Shown: positions 25,108 through 34,318, numbered from the stretch's first letter. The stretch is DNA of 64,000 nucleotides from Gordonia sediminis (GCA_004193205.1 RZUM01000007.1:248001-312000); one strand, 5' to 3'. Notes: generated by a model from the letters alone, not told the origin. Numbers and translations: made by a program.

Positions 25108-25844
25108 GCCGGCGCTCCTTCGGTCGAGGCGAGGATCTCGGCGAGGTGCATCATGCGGATGCCGGACCGTTCCCGCGTAAGTAACCCGCCGATGTGGGCG
25201 AGACACGAATTATCACCGGCGACAAGCACTTCGGCGCCGGTCTCCTTGACGTGGGCGGTCTTGTCCGAGCCCATCGCGACGGACACGTCCGCGTTCTTCA
25301 TGGCGAAGGTGCCGCCGAAACCGCAGCACTCGTCGGCGGCCGGCAGATCGACGAGGTCGATGCCCTTGACGTTGCGCAGCAGCTGCAGCGGTTTGTCGCC
25401 GACCCGCAGCATCCGCAGTGAATGGCAGGTGGGGTGGTAGGTGACGCGGTGCGGGAAGTACGCGCCCACGTCGGTGACGCCGAGCACATCGACGAGGAAC
25501 TCGCTGAGTTCGAAGACCTTGGGCGTCAACGCATCCACCGCGCGGCGCAGTCCGCGGTCGCCGGCGCGATCGGCGAGGCCGGGATGCTGATGGCGTACCG
25601 AACCGACACACGAGCCCGACGGCGCCACGATCGCGTCGAAACCGCCGAAGACATCGACGAATTTCCGGACACCGGGGATGGCCTCGTCGGCGTAGCCGGT
25701 GTTGGTGAACATCTGCCCGCAGCACGTCTGCTCCATCGGGAACTCGACGTCGATGCCGAGGCGCTCGAGCAACAGCACCGTGGCCTTCGGGGTGTTCGGC
25801 CACATCGTGTCGTTGAAACAGGTGGCAAACAGCGCGACCTTCAT
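25104..25844 (-). CDS. lutA: Lactate utilization iron-sulfur protein A (LutA, CCG-domain)
   Basis: 246 residues, typical size. The two CCG cysteine-rich motifs are EQTCCGQMFTNTGY and ADECCGFGGTFAMKN, which bind a 4Fe-4S cluster as in heterodisulfide reductase-like subunits. First gene of lutABC; each junction is a 4-bp ATGA overlap, so subunits are made in coupled translation. Upstream, toward the divergent FadR-type regulator, are two copies of GGTCTKACC. Confidence 0.95.
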   Translation of the reverse strand: MKVALFATCFNDTMWPNTPKATVLLLERLGIDVEFPMEQTCCGQMFTNTGYADEAIPGVRKFVDVFGGFDAIVAPSGSCVGSVRHQHPGLADRAGDRGLRRAVDALTPKVFELSEFLVDVLGVTDVGAYFPHRVTYHPTCHSLRMLRVGDKPLQLLRNVKGIDLVDLPAADECCGFGGTFAMKNADVSVAMGSDKTAHVKETGAEVLVAGDNSCLAHIGGLLTRERSGIRMMHLAEILASTEGAPA

Positions 25845-25928
25845 GACCTGCCTCGCAGACCGTCGTCGGCGGGCCGGGCGTGGCGTGGTGTGTACATGGG
25901 CTCCTCGCGAGCAGGGCTGGGCTGAAGT

Positions 25929-25952
25929 GGTCTGACCTCATGTGGTCTTACC
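25929..25952. promoter_or_regulatory. Two FadR/LldR-type operator-like sites
   Basis: GGTCTGACC (25929-25937) and GGTCTTACC (25944-25952) are spaced 15 bp start to start, each inside the direct repeat GTGGTCTKACCTCAT. The GGT...ACC symmetry fits FadR-subfamily GntR operators. They lie between lutA (85 bp away) and the regulator start (26021). Confidence 0.55.
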
Positions 25953-26020
25953 TCATGCCGTACGCTATGGTGACTGTCGTCACCTGTCAACTCGGGCAGG
26001 TCAGTGGAAGGGTTCGGGCC

Positions 26021-26809
26021 ATGTCTGTGAACGAGACGCGACCGGTCCGTGCCGACGGCGGTGCGTGGCAACCGGTCACGCGCAGTCGCACGTACGAATT
26101 GGTGATCGACGCCATCGAAGACCAGATCCTCTCGGGAGCGTTGTCGGTGGGGGATCCGTTGCCGCCCGAGCGGGAACTCGCCGCGATGCTGCAGGTTTCC
26201 CGCCCGGCCGTCCGCGAGGCGCTGCGGGTCCTGGAGGCTCAGGGTGTAGTGCGGTCGGCTGTCGGAAGTGGGAGCGGAGCAGGTACTTTCGTGGCGTCGA
26301 TGCCGGGTGAGGCGCTGAGCCGGTTTCTCCGGCTGCACATCGCGTTGTCGAATTTCGCCGTTGCCGATATCACCGAGGCGCGCGTGACCCTGGAGTGTTC
26401 GAGCGTGTCGCTCGCGGCGCGGGCCACCGACCCTCAGCGCCTCGACGACGTGCGCCGGGCGATGGAGTCGATGGTCGCCGCAGGTGACGACCGCACGGCG
26501 TTCAACGACGCCGACACCGCATTTCACACTGCGATCGCCGAGGCCGGCGGCAACCGCCTCGTCACGGCGATGACGGTCGCGATCCGCAATGCCCTGCGGG
26601 GTCGAATCCTCGAGGCGTTCCAGGGAGTCGACGACTGGTCGGCGCTGCGCGCTGCACTGATGGATGAACATGCCGCCCTCTTGGCCGCGATCGAGGCCGG
26701 TGACGCCGAACGCGCCTCGAGGTTGGCCGAGGAGCATATTCGCGAGTCCTATGCGAGGTTGCCCGCACTCGACGGCTCGTCGTCGGGTGCTACAGCTCCG
26801 TCTCGGTGA
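26021..26809 (+). CDS. GntR-family regulator, FadR subfamily (LldR-like lactate regulator)
   Basis: 262 residues from ATG 26021. The winged helix is LPPERELAAMLQVSRPAVREAL and GSGAGTFVASMPGEAL; the C-terminal helical FCD domain shows ITEARVTLECSSVSLAARA, FHTAIAEAGGNRL and LMDEHAALLAAIEAGDAE, with the Asp/His positions that bind a metal in FCD proteins. Divergent from lutABC, with GGTCTKACC repeats between them, so it is most likely the L-lactate-responsive regulator of that operon. Its last 20 bases overlap the 3' end of the convergent PPOX gene. Confidence 0.92.
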   Translation: MSVNETRPVRADGGAWQPVTRSRTYELVIDAIEDQILSGALSVGDPLPPERELAAMLQVSRPAVREALRVLEAQGVVRSAVGSGSGAGTFVASMPGEALSRFLRLHIALSNFAVADITEARVTLECSSVSLAARATDPQRLDDVRRAMESMVAAGDDRTAFNDADTAFHTAIAEAGGNRLVTAMTVAIRNALRGRILEAFQGVDDWSALRAALMDEHAALLAAIEAGDAERASRLAEEHIRESYARLPALDGSSSGATAPSR

Positions 26810-27206
26810 TGACGAATGAGCCGGGACGGTAATCGGAATATCGAAACCACGACGGACGGATGCGGATGTAGGCGATGTCGGGCCACCCGGCCCGCTCGCG
26901 GCCGTCGGGGTACTGCACAAAGTACGCCTGCTGACAGCGGACGAGGTCGGGGCCGGAGACGATGTCCGCGTTGCCTTCACACTGCACGGTGACCTCGTCG
27001 TCCCAGCCGACGACCAGCGCGACACGCGGATCGTGTTCGACGTTGGCGTACTTGCGCGAGGTGGTCAGCGTGTCGAAAACGATCTCGCCCTCGTCGGTTG
27101 CCGAGACGCCGACCACCGCCGCCTGCGGCGATCCGCTCTCATCGACCGTGGCGACGACCGCGATCCGGTGTGCGCGAATGAACGCGACCAGTTCGGACAG
27201 CGTCAC
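26790..27206 (-). CDS. Pyridoxamine 5'-phosphate oxidase-family protein (FMN/F420-binding split barrel)
   Basis: 138 residues. The split-barrel pattern is HRIAVVATVDESGSPQAAVVGV, IVFDTLTTSRKYANVEHDPRVALVV and VQCEGNADIVSG. This family includes FMN-dependent oxidases and actinobacterial F420-dependent reductases; the length and the TSRKYANVE segment suggest a small flavin- or F420-binding protein. Its 3' end overlaps that of the FadR-type regulator by 20 bp. Nine bp upstream of its start ends the SRPBCC-like gene, so they may be cotranscribed. Substrate unknown. Confidence 0.85.
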   Translation of the reverse strand: MTLSELVAFIRAHRIAVVATVDESGSPQAAVVGVSATDEGEIVFDTLTTSRKYANVEHDPRVALVVGWDDEVTVQCEGNADIVSGPDLVRCQQAYFVQYPDGRERAGWPDIAYIRIRPSWFRYSDYRPGSFVITETEL

Positions 27207-27215
27207 CGGGGGACC

Positions 27216-27896
27216 TCACGACAACCGAGTGGAAGGCTGCGACGAGTCGTGGCGCTCGGCCCGATCTTTGACTCCGCGCAACATGTCGCGGGACATCACG
27301 AAGTCGGCCGGGACGACGATCAGGTGGCCGAACAGCGACAACCACCACGGTGAGCTCGTCCACCGCGACCGGAAGTGGAAACGGGTGCGCCGCCCGCCGT
27401 CAACGGGTGTCAGGACGAACGCCCACGACCAGTCCACATCTGCCCTTGACCGCCATTGGCGGGGCAGGTGACTGGTGGAGTGCAGCACCAGTGCGTGCTC
27501 GGGGTCGACCGATACCACGATGAATCCGCATTCGGTTGCCGGCGGCCCGTCCGGTACGAAGTCCCCTACGTCGAGCCGCTGCAGATCCGGGACGATCCGG
27601 TCCACGCTGGGACCGTTGGCGGGGAAGAGCAACCGGTCGACCCATCGGGCGGTGTACCAGCCTCCGCGGCCCCAACCCATCTGCACCAGCCACGGCCAGA
27701 CTCGGGCCGGCGGCGCGTCGATGGTGATCGCGTGATCGGTGCTGACCCCCGGGTGGCCGACCACATCGTCACCGGGTAGCTTCCGACGACGTTCATCGGC
27801 GGTGGAGCCGTAGCCGCGGCCGAGTCCGATCAGCGTCAACTCTGCGACGCCCACCGCGGCGAGTCCGCCAGACAGGGCCCACCGACTGCGCTTCAT
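27216..27896 (-). CDS. SRPBCC-like membrane-anchored hypothetical protein
   Basis: 226 residues from ATG 27896. The N-terminus (LSGGLAAVGVAELTLIGLG) could be one membrane anchor or uncleaved signal. The remainder has a START/SRPBCC-type outline: STDHAITIDAPPARVWPWLVQ near the beginning and RTRFHFRSRWTSSP plus a hydrophobic helix (LFGHLIVVPADFVMSRDMLR) at the end. Proteins of this shape bind hydrophobic ligands; the role here is unknown. Likely in the same unit as the PPOX gene. Confidence 0.7.
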   Translation of the reverse strand: MKRSRWALSGGLAAVGVAELTLIGLGRGYGSTADERRRKLPGDDVVGHPGVSTDHAITIDAPPARVWPWLVQMGWGRGGWYTARWVDRLLFPANGPSVDRIVPDLQRLDVGDFVPDGPPATECGFIVVSVDPEHALVLHSTSHLPRQWRSRADVDWSWAFVLTPVDGGRRTRFHFRSRWTSSPWWLSLFGHLIVVPADFVMSRDMLRGVKDRAERHDSSQPSTRLS

Positions 27897-28108
27897 GCAG
27901 TCAGTATCCGCGTCAGGCGGGCCGCCGGTCGGGTTTCCGTACTGACGGGCGCCGGTACGACTGTGCCGATTGCCGAGAATCACGACTATGCCGATTGCCG
28001 CGAATCCTGGACCGTCGTCACATACGATCCCAGGGAACGGTTTCGTCCAAACCTGCACGGCGCATGCGCCCTTCATGGCCCGACGCGCCGGGATTAAGGC
28101 GGTTCACC

Positions 28109-30073
28109 TTGCCCACCAAGGTCTCTGCAACGAACGTCGCACGACGAACCATCCGCGGAACCGATGGGCGACGACGGACGGTGTTCCGAATCGCACTCGC
28201 CTTGTTCGCGTCGGTGATCCTCGCTCTCGTCGGCCCGGTGTCGGTGCCCTCCTTCGGTGCACCCGTCTCCGCGGTCGGCGGCGCCATCCACCCGTCTGCA
28301 GGTGGCAGTGGTGGCTGGACGGTCATCGCAGCCATCTCCGGCGGACCCTACGAGACGGCGCGCGTGGTCGGACGGACGACGTCGGCGGCCAACGGAACCT
28401 TCAGCGTCCCCGTCTCGGCACAGCCGGGCCCGAACGCGGTGTTGTACCTGACCGCGGCGGCACCTGGGACGGGTCCACGCCCGACCTTCGCGACCGTGCT
28501 CGCCAACGGGTACTCGGGGCGAGTGGTCCTCAACGAACGCACCACCGTCGCCACCGGGGTCGCCATGGCCCAATTCATCGGCCGCACCGGCATCGCCGGC
28601 CGCGCACCCGGGGTGGTCAACGCCGCGTCGATGGTGCCCAACCTCGTGAACCTCTCGACCGGTGGGCTCGGCCGGGTGATCACCAGCCCGCCCAACGGCG
28701 GTCAAACCTCCACGCTGGCCACTTTCACCTCGATGACCAACATGCTCGCCGCGTGTGTGGCGTCGCGCCCGGCGTGTGACACGTTGCGTTCTGCCGCGAC
28801 CACGCCCGGCTGGGCGGGACCGACCGACAGCTTCCGGGCGTTCGCCTCGATCACCCGAAATCCGAGCAACAAGCCGGTCCCGCTCTTCGCTCTCGCCAAA
28901 GCCCGCCCGGCGTTCGGCCCCGGAGTACCGGTACCGCCGACCTCCTGGACCATCGCGCTGCGGTTCGACGGTGGAGGCGGACTGCTCGACGGTCCCGGCA
29001 ACTTCGCGGTCGATGCCAAGGGCAACCTCTGGGTGAACAACAACTACGTCTATCACGCCGATCCGCGCATCGGTTCCTGCGCGAGCGACCTGCTGTTCAA
29101 GTTCGGTCCCAACGGCAAGATGATCGACGGCTCGCCCTACCGCGGCGGGGGCCTGTCGGGTTCCGGCTTCGGCATCACCCTCGACCCCTCGGGCAACGTC
29201 TGGGCCACCAACTTCGGCTTCGCCGCACCGCCGCCCGGCTGCCCGCAGAACCAGCAGCCGCCGCACAATTCCGTCTCCAAGTTCACGGCCGCCGGGGTAC
29301 CGATCACATCCTCGAAGGGCTACACGCAGGGCGGGCTCGACTGGCCGCAGGGCGCGACCTTCGATCGCACGGGGAACCTCTGGATGGCCAACTGCGGTGA
29401 CGGCTCGGTCACGCTCTACCCCGGTGGCGACCCGACCCGCGCCCGCAACCTCAAGGCCGGTCTGAAGCAGGCCTTCGGCGTCGTCGACAACGGCAGACAC
29501 GTCTTCGTGACCGGCATGGTCAGCAACAACGTCGCCGTGTTCGACTACGACGGCAGGCTGATCCGGCCGGCGGCCAGCGGGATCTTCCAGAAGCCGATGG
29601 GCATCGCCAGCGACCGGGCCGGCAACGTGTGGGTGGCCAACTCGGGGGCCGTCACGCTGCCGTGTCCGCAGCGCCCGCAGACACCGTCGACGATCGGTTC
29701 GGTCAGCCTGATGAGCCCCGACGGCAAGCCGGTCGCCGGGCCGTTCTACGGCGGCGGAGCGACGCTGCCGTGGGGTATCGCGACCGACGGTGACGGCAAC
29801 GTCTGGGTGGCCAACTTCGGCGCCAAGCGGCTCTCGCACTTCTGCGGTGTGAACATCGGCACCTGCCCGCCGGGGACGAAGACGGGCCAGGCGATCTCAC
29901 CGCAGCTGACCGGATATGCCTTCGACGGACTGACCCGCAACACCGGTGTGGTCGTCGACCAGGCGGGCAACGTCTGGGTGGCCAACAACTGGCTCGAGGT
30001 TCCGCCCCAGACCAACCCGGGGGGGCATCAGATCGTCGCGTTCCTGGGGATGGGGGCACCGACGCAGCACTGA
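28109..30073 (+). CDS. Secreted beta-propeller protein with NHL/Vgb-like repeats
   Basis: About 654 residues. The start is uncertain: TTG 28109 has an AAGGCGG ribosome site, ATG 28061 and GTG 28181 are in frame alternatives. A signal peptide follows an Arg-rich stretch (FRIALALFASVILALVG, cleavage near VPSFGA). Residues from about 290 carry six GNxWVxN blades: AKGNLWVNNN, PSGNVWATNF, RTGNLWMANC, RAGNVWVANS, DGNVWVANF, QAGNVWVANN. These are typical of a Vgb/NHL six-bladed propeller. The N-terminal region (about 60-280) is Thr/Val-rich and unassigned. Likely extracellular binding or lyase-like function; no operon partner. Confidence 0.75.
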   Translation: MPTKVSATNVARRTIRGTDGRRRTVFRIALALFASVILALVGPVSVPSFGAPVSAVGGAIHPSAGGSGGWTVIAAISGGPYETARVVGRTTSAANGTFSVPVSAQPGPNAVLYLTAAAPGTGPRPTFATVLANGYSGRVVLNERTTVATGVAMAQFIGRTGIAGRAPGVVNAASMVPNLVNLSTGGLGRVITSPPNGGQTSTLATFTSMTNMLAACVASRPACDTLRSAATTPGWAGPTDSFRAFASITRNPSNKPVPLFALAKARPAFGPGVPVPPTSWTIALRFDGGGGLLDGPGNFAVDAKGNLWVNNNYVYHADPRIGSCASDLLFKFGPNGKMIDGSPYRGGGLSGSGFGITLDPSGNVWATNFGFAAPPPGCPQNQQPPHNSVSKFTAAGVPITSSKGYTQGGLDWPQGATFDRTGNLWMANCGDGSVTLYPGGDPTRARNLKAGLKQAFGVVDNGRHVFVTGMVSNNVAVFDYDGRLIRPAASGIFQKPMGIASDRAGNVWVANSGAVTLPCPQRPQTPSTIGSVSLMSPDGKPVAGPFYGGGATLPWGIATDGDGNVWVANFGAKRLSHFCGVNIGTCPPGTKTGQAISPQLTGYAFDGLTRNTGVVVDQAGNVWVANNWLEVPPQTNPGGHQIVAFLGMGAPTQH

Positions 30074-30150
30074 GGCCGGCTGCCCGCGTACCGCCGGTGA
30101 GTCGCTGACCTCAAGTCGCCGTCAAGTGCCGTGCAAGTGCGCGGGCAGAA

Positions 30151-30178
30151 CCTTTCGAGGACAAATCTCCTCGAAAGG
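30151..30178 (+). promoter_or_regulatory. Inverted repeat overlapping the hemerythrin ribosome site
   Basis: CCTTTCGAGGA (30151-30161) and TCCTCGAAAGG (30168-30178) are perfect 11-bp arms around CAAATC. The right arm includes GAAAGG, the probable ribosome site of the gene starting at 30188. It could be an RNA hairpin limiting translation or a protein operator. Confidence 0.6.
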
Positions 30179-30187
30179 ATCATCGCC

Positions 30188-30913
30188 ATGACCATCGACG
30201 CCTCCACCAGCGATCACCGCCCGCAGCTCCGGCTGCCCGGTCAGGCGGCCGCCGTGTCCGGGCCCGTCGACATCTTCATGATGTACGTCGCCCACCACGG
30301 CTTCCGCCGCGATCTGCACACCTTCACTCGGTGCGTGCCTCACACGCCGGTCGACGACCATGCGACCTGGCAGGCACTCGCGGACCGATGGGGCGACTTG
30401 TCCCGAATCCTGCACCACCATCACATGAACGAGGACGAATACGTCTGGCCCGCGATGAGAGGGCGTGCCCGGGGCGCCGAGACCGAGGTGCTCGACGCGA
30501 TGGAATCCGAACACGCTCTGATCGATCCACTGCTGGCGAGTTGTGGCGACGGCTTCGCCCGGATGGCCAACGCCGCGAGTGGCCACGCACGCTCGGCGCT
30601 GTCGGTGGCGCTCGTGGCGACGCGCGAGAAGCTCAACTCCCATCTCGCGCACGAGGAGACCGACGCAATCGCTGTTCTGCAACACCATTTCACCCATGAC
30701 GAGTGGGAGGAGTTGGATGCACATTTCCGCCGTGGCATCGCACCCGGCGACCTGGTCCGGGTCGTGCCGTGGATGTTCACAGGGCTCAATGACTCCGATC
30801 GCGCCGCCGTGGCCTCCCGGATGCCACGGCCCATGCGCATCATCGCGGCGCTGCGTCGTCGGGCGTTCGAGCGCTCGGAGTATCGGGCCTTCCGGTACGA
30901 CCCGGCGGGCTGA
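30188..30913 (+). CDS. Hemerythrin-like HHE-domain protein
   Basis: 241 residues from ATG 30188. Four-helix HHE features are seen: VAHHGFRRDLHTFTR, ILHHHHMNEDEYVWPAM, MESEHALIDPLL and SHLAHEETDAIAVL, which supply the His/Glu ligands of a di-iron site. The C-terminal third (FTGLNDSDRAAVASRMP) is common in actinobacterial members. Proteins of this group sense or store O2 or act in nitric-oxide and iron stress; the exact role is unknown. An inverted repeat covers its ribosome site. Confidence 0.88.
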   Translation: MTIDASTSDHRPQLRLPGQAAAVSGPVDIFMMYVAHHGFRRDLHTFTRCVPHTPVDDHATWQALADRWGDLSRILHHHHMNEDEYVWPAMRGRARGAETEVLDAMESEHALIDPLLASCGDGFARMANAASGHARSALSVALVATREKLNSHLAHEETDAIAVLQHHFTHDEWEELDAHFRRGIAPGDLVRVVPWMFTGLNDSDRAAVASRMPRPMRIIAALRRRAFERSEYRAFRYDPAG

Positions 30914-30928
30914 CGTCGCCCCCGGATA

Positions 30929-33900
30929 TCAGAATCCGAACCGGTCCCGCTGGCGCGCAAACCACTGCTGCGCCAGCGGGATCTGCCACCTGTGCATCAA
31001 CGCGTCGGCATGCTCGGCGTGCCGCGACGCCAGCGTCGAATCGCCGACGGCGGCGGCCGCGAACGCGAGGAAGATGTCCACCGGCCCGTTGCCCGAACCG
31101 GTTCCGGCGCTGACCGATTGCCCGGCGAGCGGTGCCATCAACTCGTAAGCCCGCGCGGCGATGTCGGGCATGTCGAGGTGTAGTGCCACTTCGGCCGCGG
31201 TCGCCCATTCCAAGAGCGAATACCAGTAGTCGTGGTCGAGGGAACCGTCGCGGCGCTCCACGATGATGCGGGCGGCCTCGGGTCGTCCGGCTCGGATCAG
31301 ATAGGCGGCGACCGCGTAGACGTTGGGTGAGTGGCCGTCCTCGGCGTCGACGAGGGCATCGGCGACGTCGGGGAGCGTTCCGCTCCAGAATGCCATCGCG
31401 GCAAGGATTCCCAGCAATCCTTCACGCACCTGCTCGAATCGAAGACGACCGGCCAGTTCGACGTACCGGTCGGTCATGTCCTGCGCGATCTCGGCGCGAC
31501 CGGCCATCAGATGCCAGGGCACGGAGACCGCGAGCACCACGAGCTCGGGGAACGGCTGTCGCAGTCGCCGCGCCCCGGCCAGCGCCTCGTCGAAGATCGG
31601 CCACATCTCTTCGGTCGCGCCGATCTCGCTGAGCGCGTTGGCATATAGCGTGCTCGCGTGTACCAGGTGGCTCTCGTCACCGAGCCGTCTGGCGAGGTCC
31701 CGGGCTCTCCTCGTCAGGGCGCACCGATCGTGGGCGGTCCGAGGTGACCAGATGGCCTGGTGCCCAAGAAGATCCACCTGCAACTCGAGGGCATCGTCGC
31801 CGATGCGGGCGGCCATCTCGGTGGCCGCGTTCAGCAATGCGCGGCGCTCGGCGAGAGGCGCGGTGTAGTAGACCTCGACCGACAACGCCAACAACGTCTG
31901 GGTCCGCATGACCGAATCACCCTGCGGCATCGTGTCGAGCGCATCGCGGAGCGCGTCGACGACGGCATCGTTCTGTTGCCCGTAGAACGCCGAGAACCAG
32001 ATCGAACCCTGTGACGGAACGATCGCGGCCCGGGCGAGGTACTCGGCGTCGCCGATGCGGCGCGCGATGCCGATGGCACGTTCGATCACCCCGACGACCG
32101 CCGACCAGTCGCCCGATCGGCGCAGACTCTCGGCCAGCGAGAGCGCGACGTCGAATTCGTCGACGTCGGTTGCCGTCGGATCGTCGACGAGTGTCTCGAG
32201 CGCAGCGGAGTAGAGGGCGGCGCTCTCCTCGTGGGCGAACACCTTCTCGGCGGTGTGCGCGGCGGCCACTGCGGCGCGCCACGCATCTCCGCGATGCGTT
32301 GGCCCTGCGGCCATCCAGTGCCGCGCCACCTCGGAGTCATGGCCGCCGGTCGTCGACAGCGCCACCGCAGCCCGGGCGTGTATCCGGGCGCGGCGGGTCG
32401 ACCGCAGTGACCCGTATAACGTGTCGCGCACGAGCGCGTGGGCGAACAGGAACGCGCCGATGCCCTCTTCGCGAAGCAATCCCACGGCGACTGCAGGTTC
32501 GAGGAGATCGAGCAGCGTGTCGGCGTCCACCTCGTCCAGGTCGGCCAGGGTGTCGAGGTCGAATGAACGCCCCAGCACCGCCGCGGTGCTCAGATGCCTG
32601 CGAGTCTCCTCGGGGAGACGTGCCACCCGACGCGAGATGATCTCACCCACCGCGGCGGGTGGGCGTTGTTCGGAGAGCAGGGTGGCGAGATCGCCTGATT
32701 GCTCTGCGAGACGAGCGTATTCGACGACGAAGAACGGGTTCCCGTCGGTGCGTGCAGCGAGATCGTCGGCCTGCGTCGAGGTCGGGGCGGCGCTCGACAC
32801 CCCCTCGACGACGTCGGCGACCGCCCCGGCGGGAAGGCCTGTCAGTTCGATCCGCGTGGCGTGGTGGCGGCCGAGAGCCTCGGACAGCTCGGCGAGCGCT
32901 CCGGTTGGTTCGGGCGGCGCGCGCCACGTGAGCACAACGGTCAGCGGCGCGGCCTCGTCGGCCTCGGCGAGCAGTTGCAGGACCCGGAGCGTCGAAGGGT
33001 CGGCCCAGTGCAGGTCGTCGACGACGATCAACGCCGGTGTGCGACGTGCCTCATCGCGCACCTGAGCCACGATGCCCTCCCGCATCCGGAAAGCCGCCCC
33101 GTCGTCGGGTCGGGCGCCGGACGCCGAGTCGTCGGCGTGCGGATCCCCGTCGATCTCCCGGCCCCACTGCGACAGCACCTGCGACCACGGCCACAAGGGC
33201 GGGGCGCCGTCGTCCTGGGAACACCGAGCGGTGGCCACCGTGTATCCGTCAAGGGCGGCGAGCCGGAGCGACTCGGCCGCCATCCTCGACTTGCCGATAC
33301 CGGGTTCGCCGGTGATGATCACGAATTCCATTCGACCCGAACGGGATCGCTCCCACGCCTTGCCGACCAGATCGAGTTCCCGGCCGCGGCCGACGGTGGG
33401 CCACGGCAGCCGAGCCCACAGCGGCGCCGACGCGAGCCGATCCTGTTCGGGGGTATCGACAGCGGCCTCGCGGGTGTCCGGGGCGGCCCGGGTGGCCGAC
33501 ACCTCGATGGTCGCGGGGCCGTCGTCGGTTGGGCGCCAGGCGATCTCGGAATCCTGGCCGAGGATCGCGGCTTGCAGGTCGCGGATCTCGGGCCCGGGCT
33601 CGAGCCCGAGTTCGGTGTCGAGGATGCGGCGGAGGTCGGCGATCGCCGCGAGTGCGTCGGCCTGGCGGCCGGCGCGCGCGAGTGCGAGCGCACGAAGGCG
33701 CCACAGGTTCTCACGCAACGGATGTCGGTCGGTCAGCAGTTCGAGGTCGCCGATCACCGTGTGGTGCTGACCGAGCGCGAGTGCCACCTCGGTGCGCAGT
33801 TCCTCGGCGAGTATGCGGAGGTCGTCGAGGCGCGCTCGTTCGGCGACCGCGGCGTCGGTGTCGCCGAGGTCCTGGTAGGCGGTGCCCCGCCACAACGCGA

Positions 33901-34318
33901 GGGCGGCACCGAGTTCGCTCGAGGCGGACGTGAGTGCATCGGTCGGGAGGTCGGGAAACCGGGCGCGATCGGCATACACGCGGCGTACCACCGAGACGAA
34001 TCGCTCGACGTCGGACGCGCCCTCGGTCAGCGTGAGGGCGTACCCCGGCGGTTGGGTGAGGAGTACCGTCGCGGGTTCGCGGGGTCGTCGGTGCGGCTCG
34101 AGGACCCGGCGAAGACCCGAGACATAGGCCTGCAGGGTGGTCAGCACCGAAGGCGGGGCAGCGTCCGGCCACAACTGGTCGATGAGCGTGTCGACCGACA
34201 CTGCCCGGGGATGAGCGAGTACGAGGGCGGTGAGGAGCGTGCGGCGCTTGGGGCTGCCGAGATCCACCGGGGCGCCGTCGACCCGCACATCGGTTGGGCC
34301 CAGCACGTTGACCTGCAC
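30929..34318 (-). CDS. SARP-family regulator fused to AAA/STAND ATPase (BTAD + ATPase + TPR-like)
   Basis: 1129 residues from GTG 34318 (VQVNVLGPTDVRVDG); the frame extends 42 codons upstream. Order: OmpR-type winged helix (residues about 1-95, LGSPKRRTLLTALVLAHP), BTAD domain with TPR-like helices to about 260 (LALGQHHTVIGDLELLTDRH), then an AAA ATPase with Walker A EPGIGKSRMAAESL and Walker B ALIVVDDLHWADPST, and a C-terminal half of TPR-like helices. These large SARP proteins are pathway-level activators in actinomycetes, using ATP to gate activity. No biosynthetic cluster is adjacent; the hemerythrin gene is convergent (15-bp gap). Confidence 0.9.
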   Translation of the reverse strand: MQVNVLGPTDVRVDGAPVDLGSPKRRTLLTALVLAHPRAVSVDTLIDQLWPDAAPPSVLTTLQAYVSGLRRVLEPHRRPREPATVLLTQPPGYALTLTEGASDVERFVSVVRRVYADRARFPDLPTDALTSASSELGAALALWRGTAYQDLGDTDAAVAERARLDDLRILAEELRTEVALALGQHHTVIGDLELLTDRHPLRENLWRLRALALARAGRQADALAAIADLRRILDTELGLEPGPEIRDLQAAILGQDSEIAWRPTDDGPATIEVSATRAAPDTREAAVDTPEQDRLASAPLWARLPWPTVGRGRELDLVGKAWERSRSGRMEFVIITGEPGIGKSRMAAESLRLAALDGYTVATARCSQDDGAPPLWPWSQVLSQWGREIDGDPHADDSASGARPDDGAAFRMREGIVAQVRDEARRTPALIVVDDLHWADPSTLRVLQLLAEADEAAPLTVVLTWRAPPEPTGALAELSEALGRHHATRIELTGLPAGAVADVVEGVSSAAPTSTQADDLAARTDGNPFFVVEYARLAEQSGDLATLLSEQRPPAAVGEIISRRVARLPEETRRHLSTAAVLGRSFDLDTLADLDEVDADTLLDLLEPAVAVGLLREEGIGAFLFAHALVRDTLYGSLRSTRRARIHARAAVALSTTGGHDSEVARHWMAAGPTHRGDAWRAAVAAAHTAEKVFAHEESAALYSAALETLVDDPTATDVDEFDVALSLAESLRRSGDWSAVVGVIERAIGIARRIGDAEYLARAAIVPSQGSIWFSAFYGQQNDAVVDALRDALDTMPQGDSVMRTQTLLALSVEVYYTAPLAERRALLNAATEMAARIGDDALELQVDLLGHQAIWSPRTAHDRCALTRRARDLARRLGDESHLVHASTLYANALSEIGATEEMWPIFDEALAGARRLRQPFPELVVLAVSVPWHLMAGRAEIAQDMTDRYVELAGRLRFEQVREGLLGILAAMAFWSGTLPDVADALVDAEDGHSPNVYAVAAYLIRAGRPEAARIIVERRDGSLDHDYWYSLLEWATAAEVALHLDMPDIAARAYELMAPLAGQSVSAGTGSGNGPVDIFLAFAAAAVGDSTLASRHAEHADALMHRWQIPLAQQWFARQRDRFGF

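Noticed and set aside
28094-29839. 581-codon minus-strand frame
   Set aside because: Antisense of the NHL-type protein, whose six blade motifs and signal peptide are clear.
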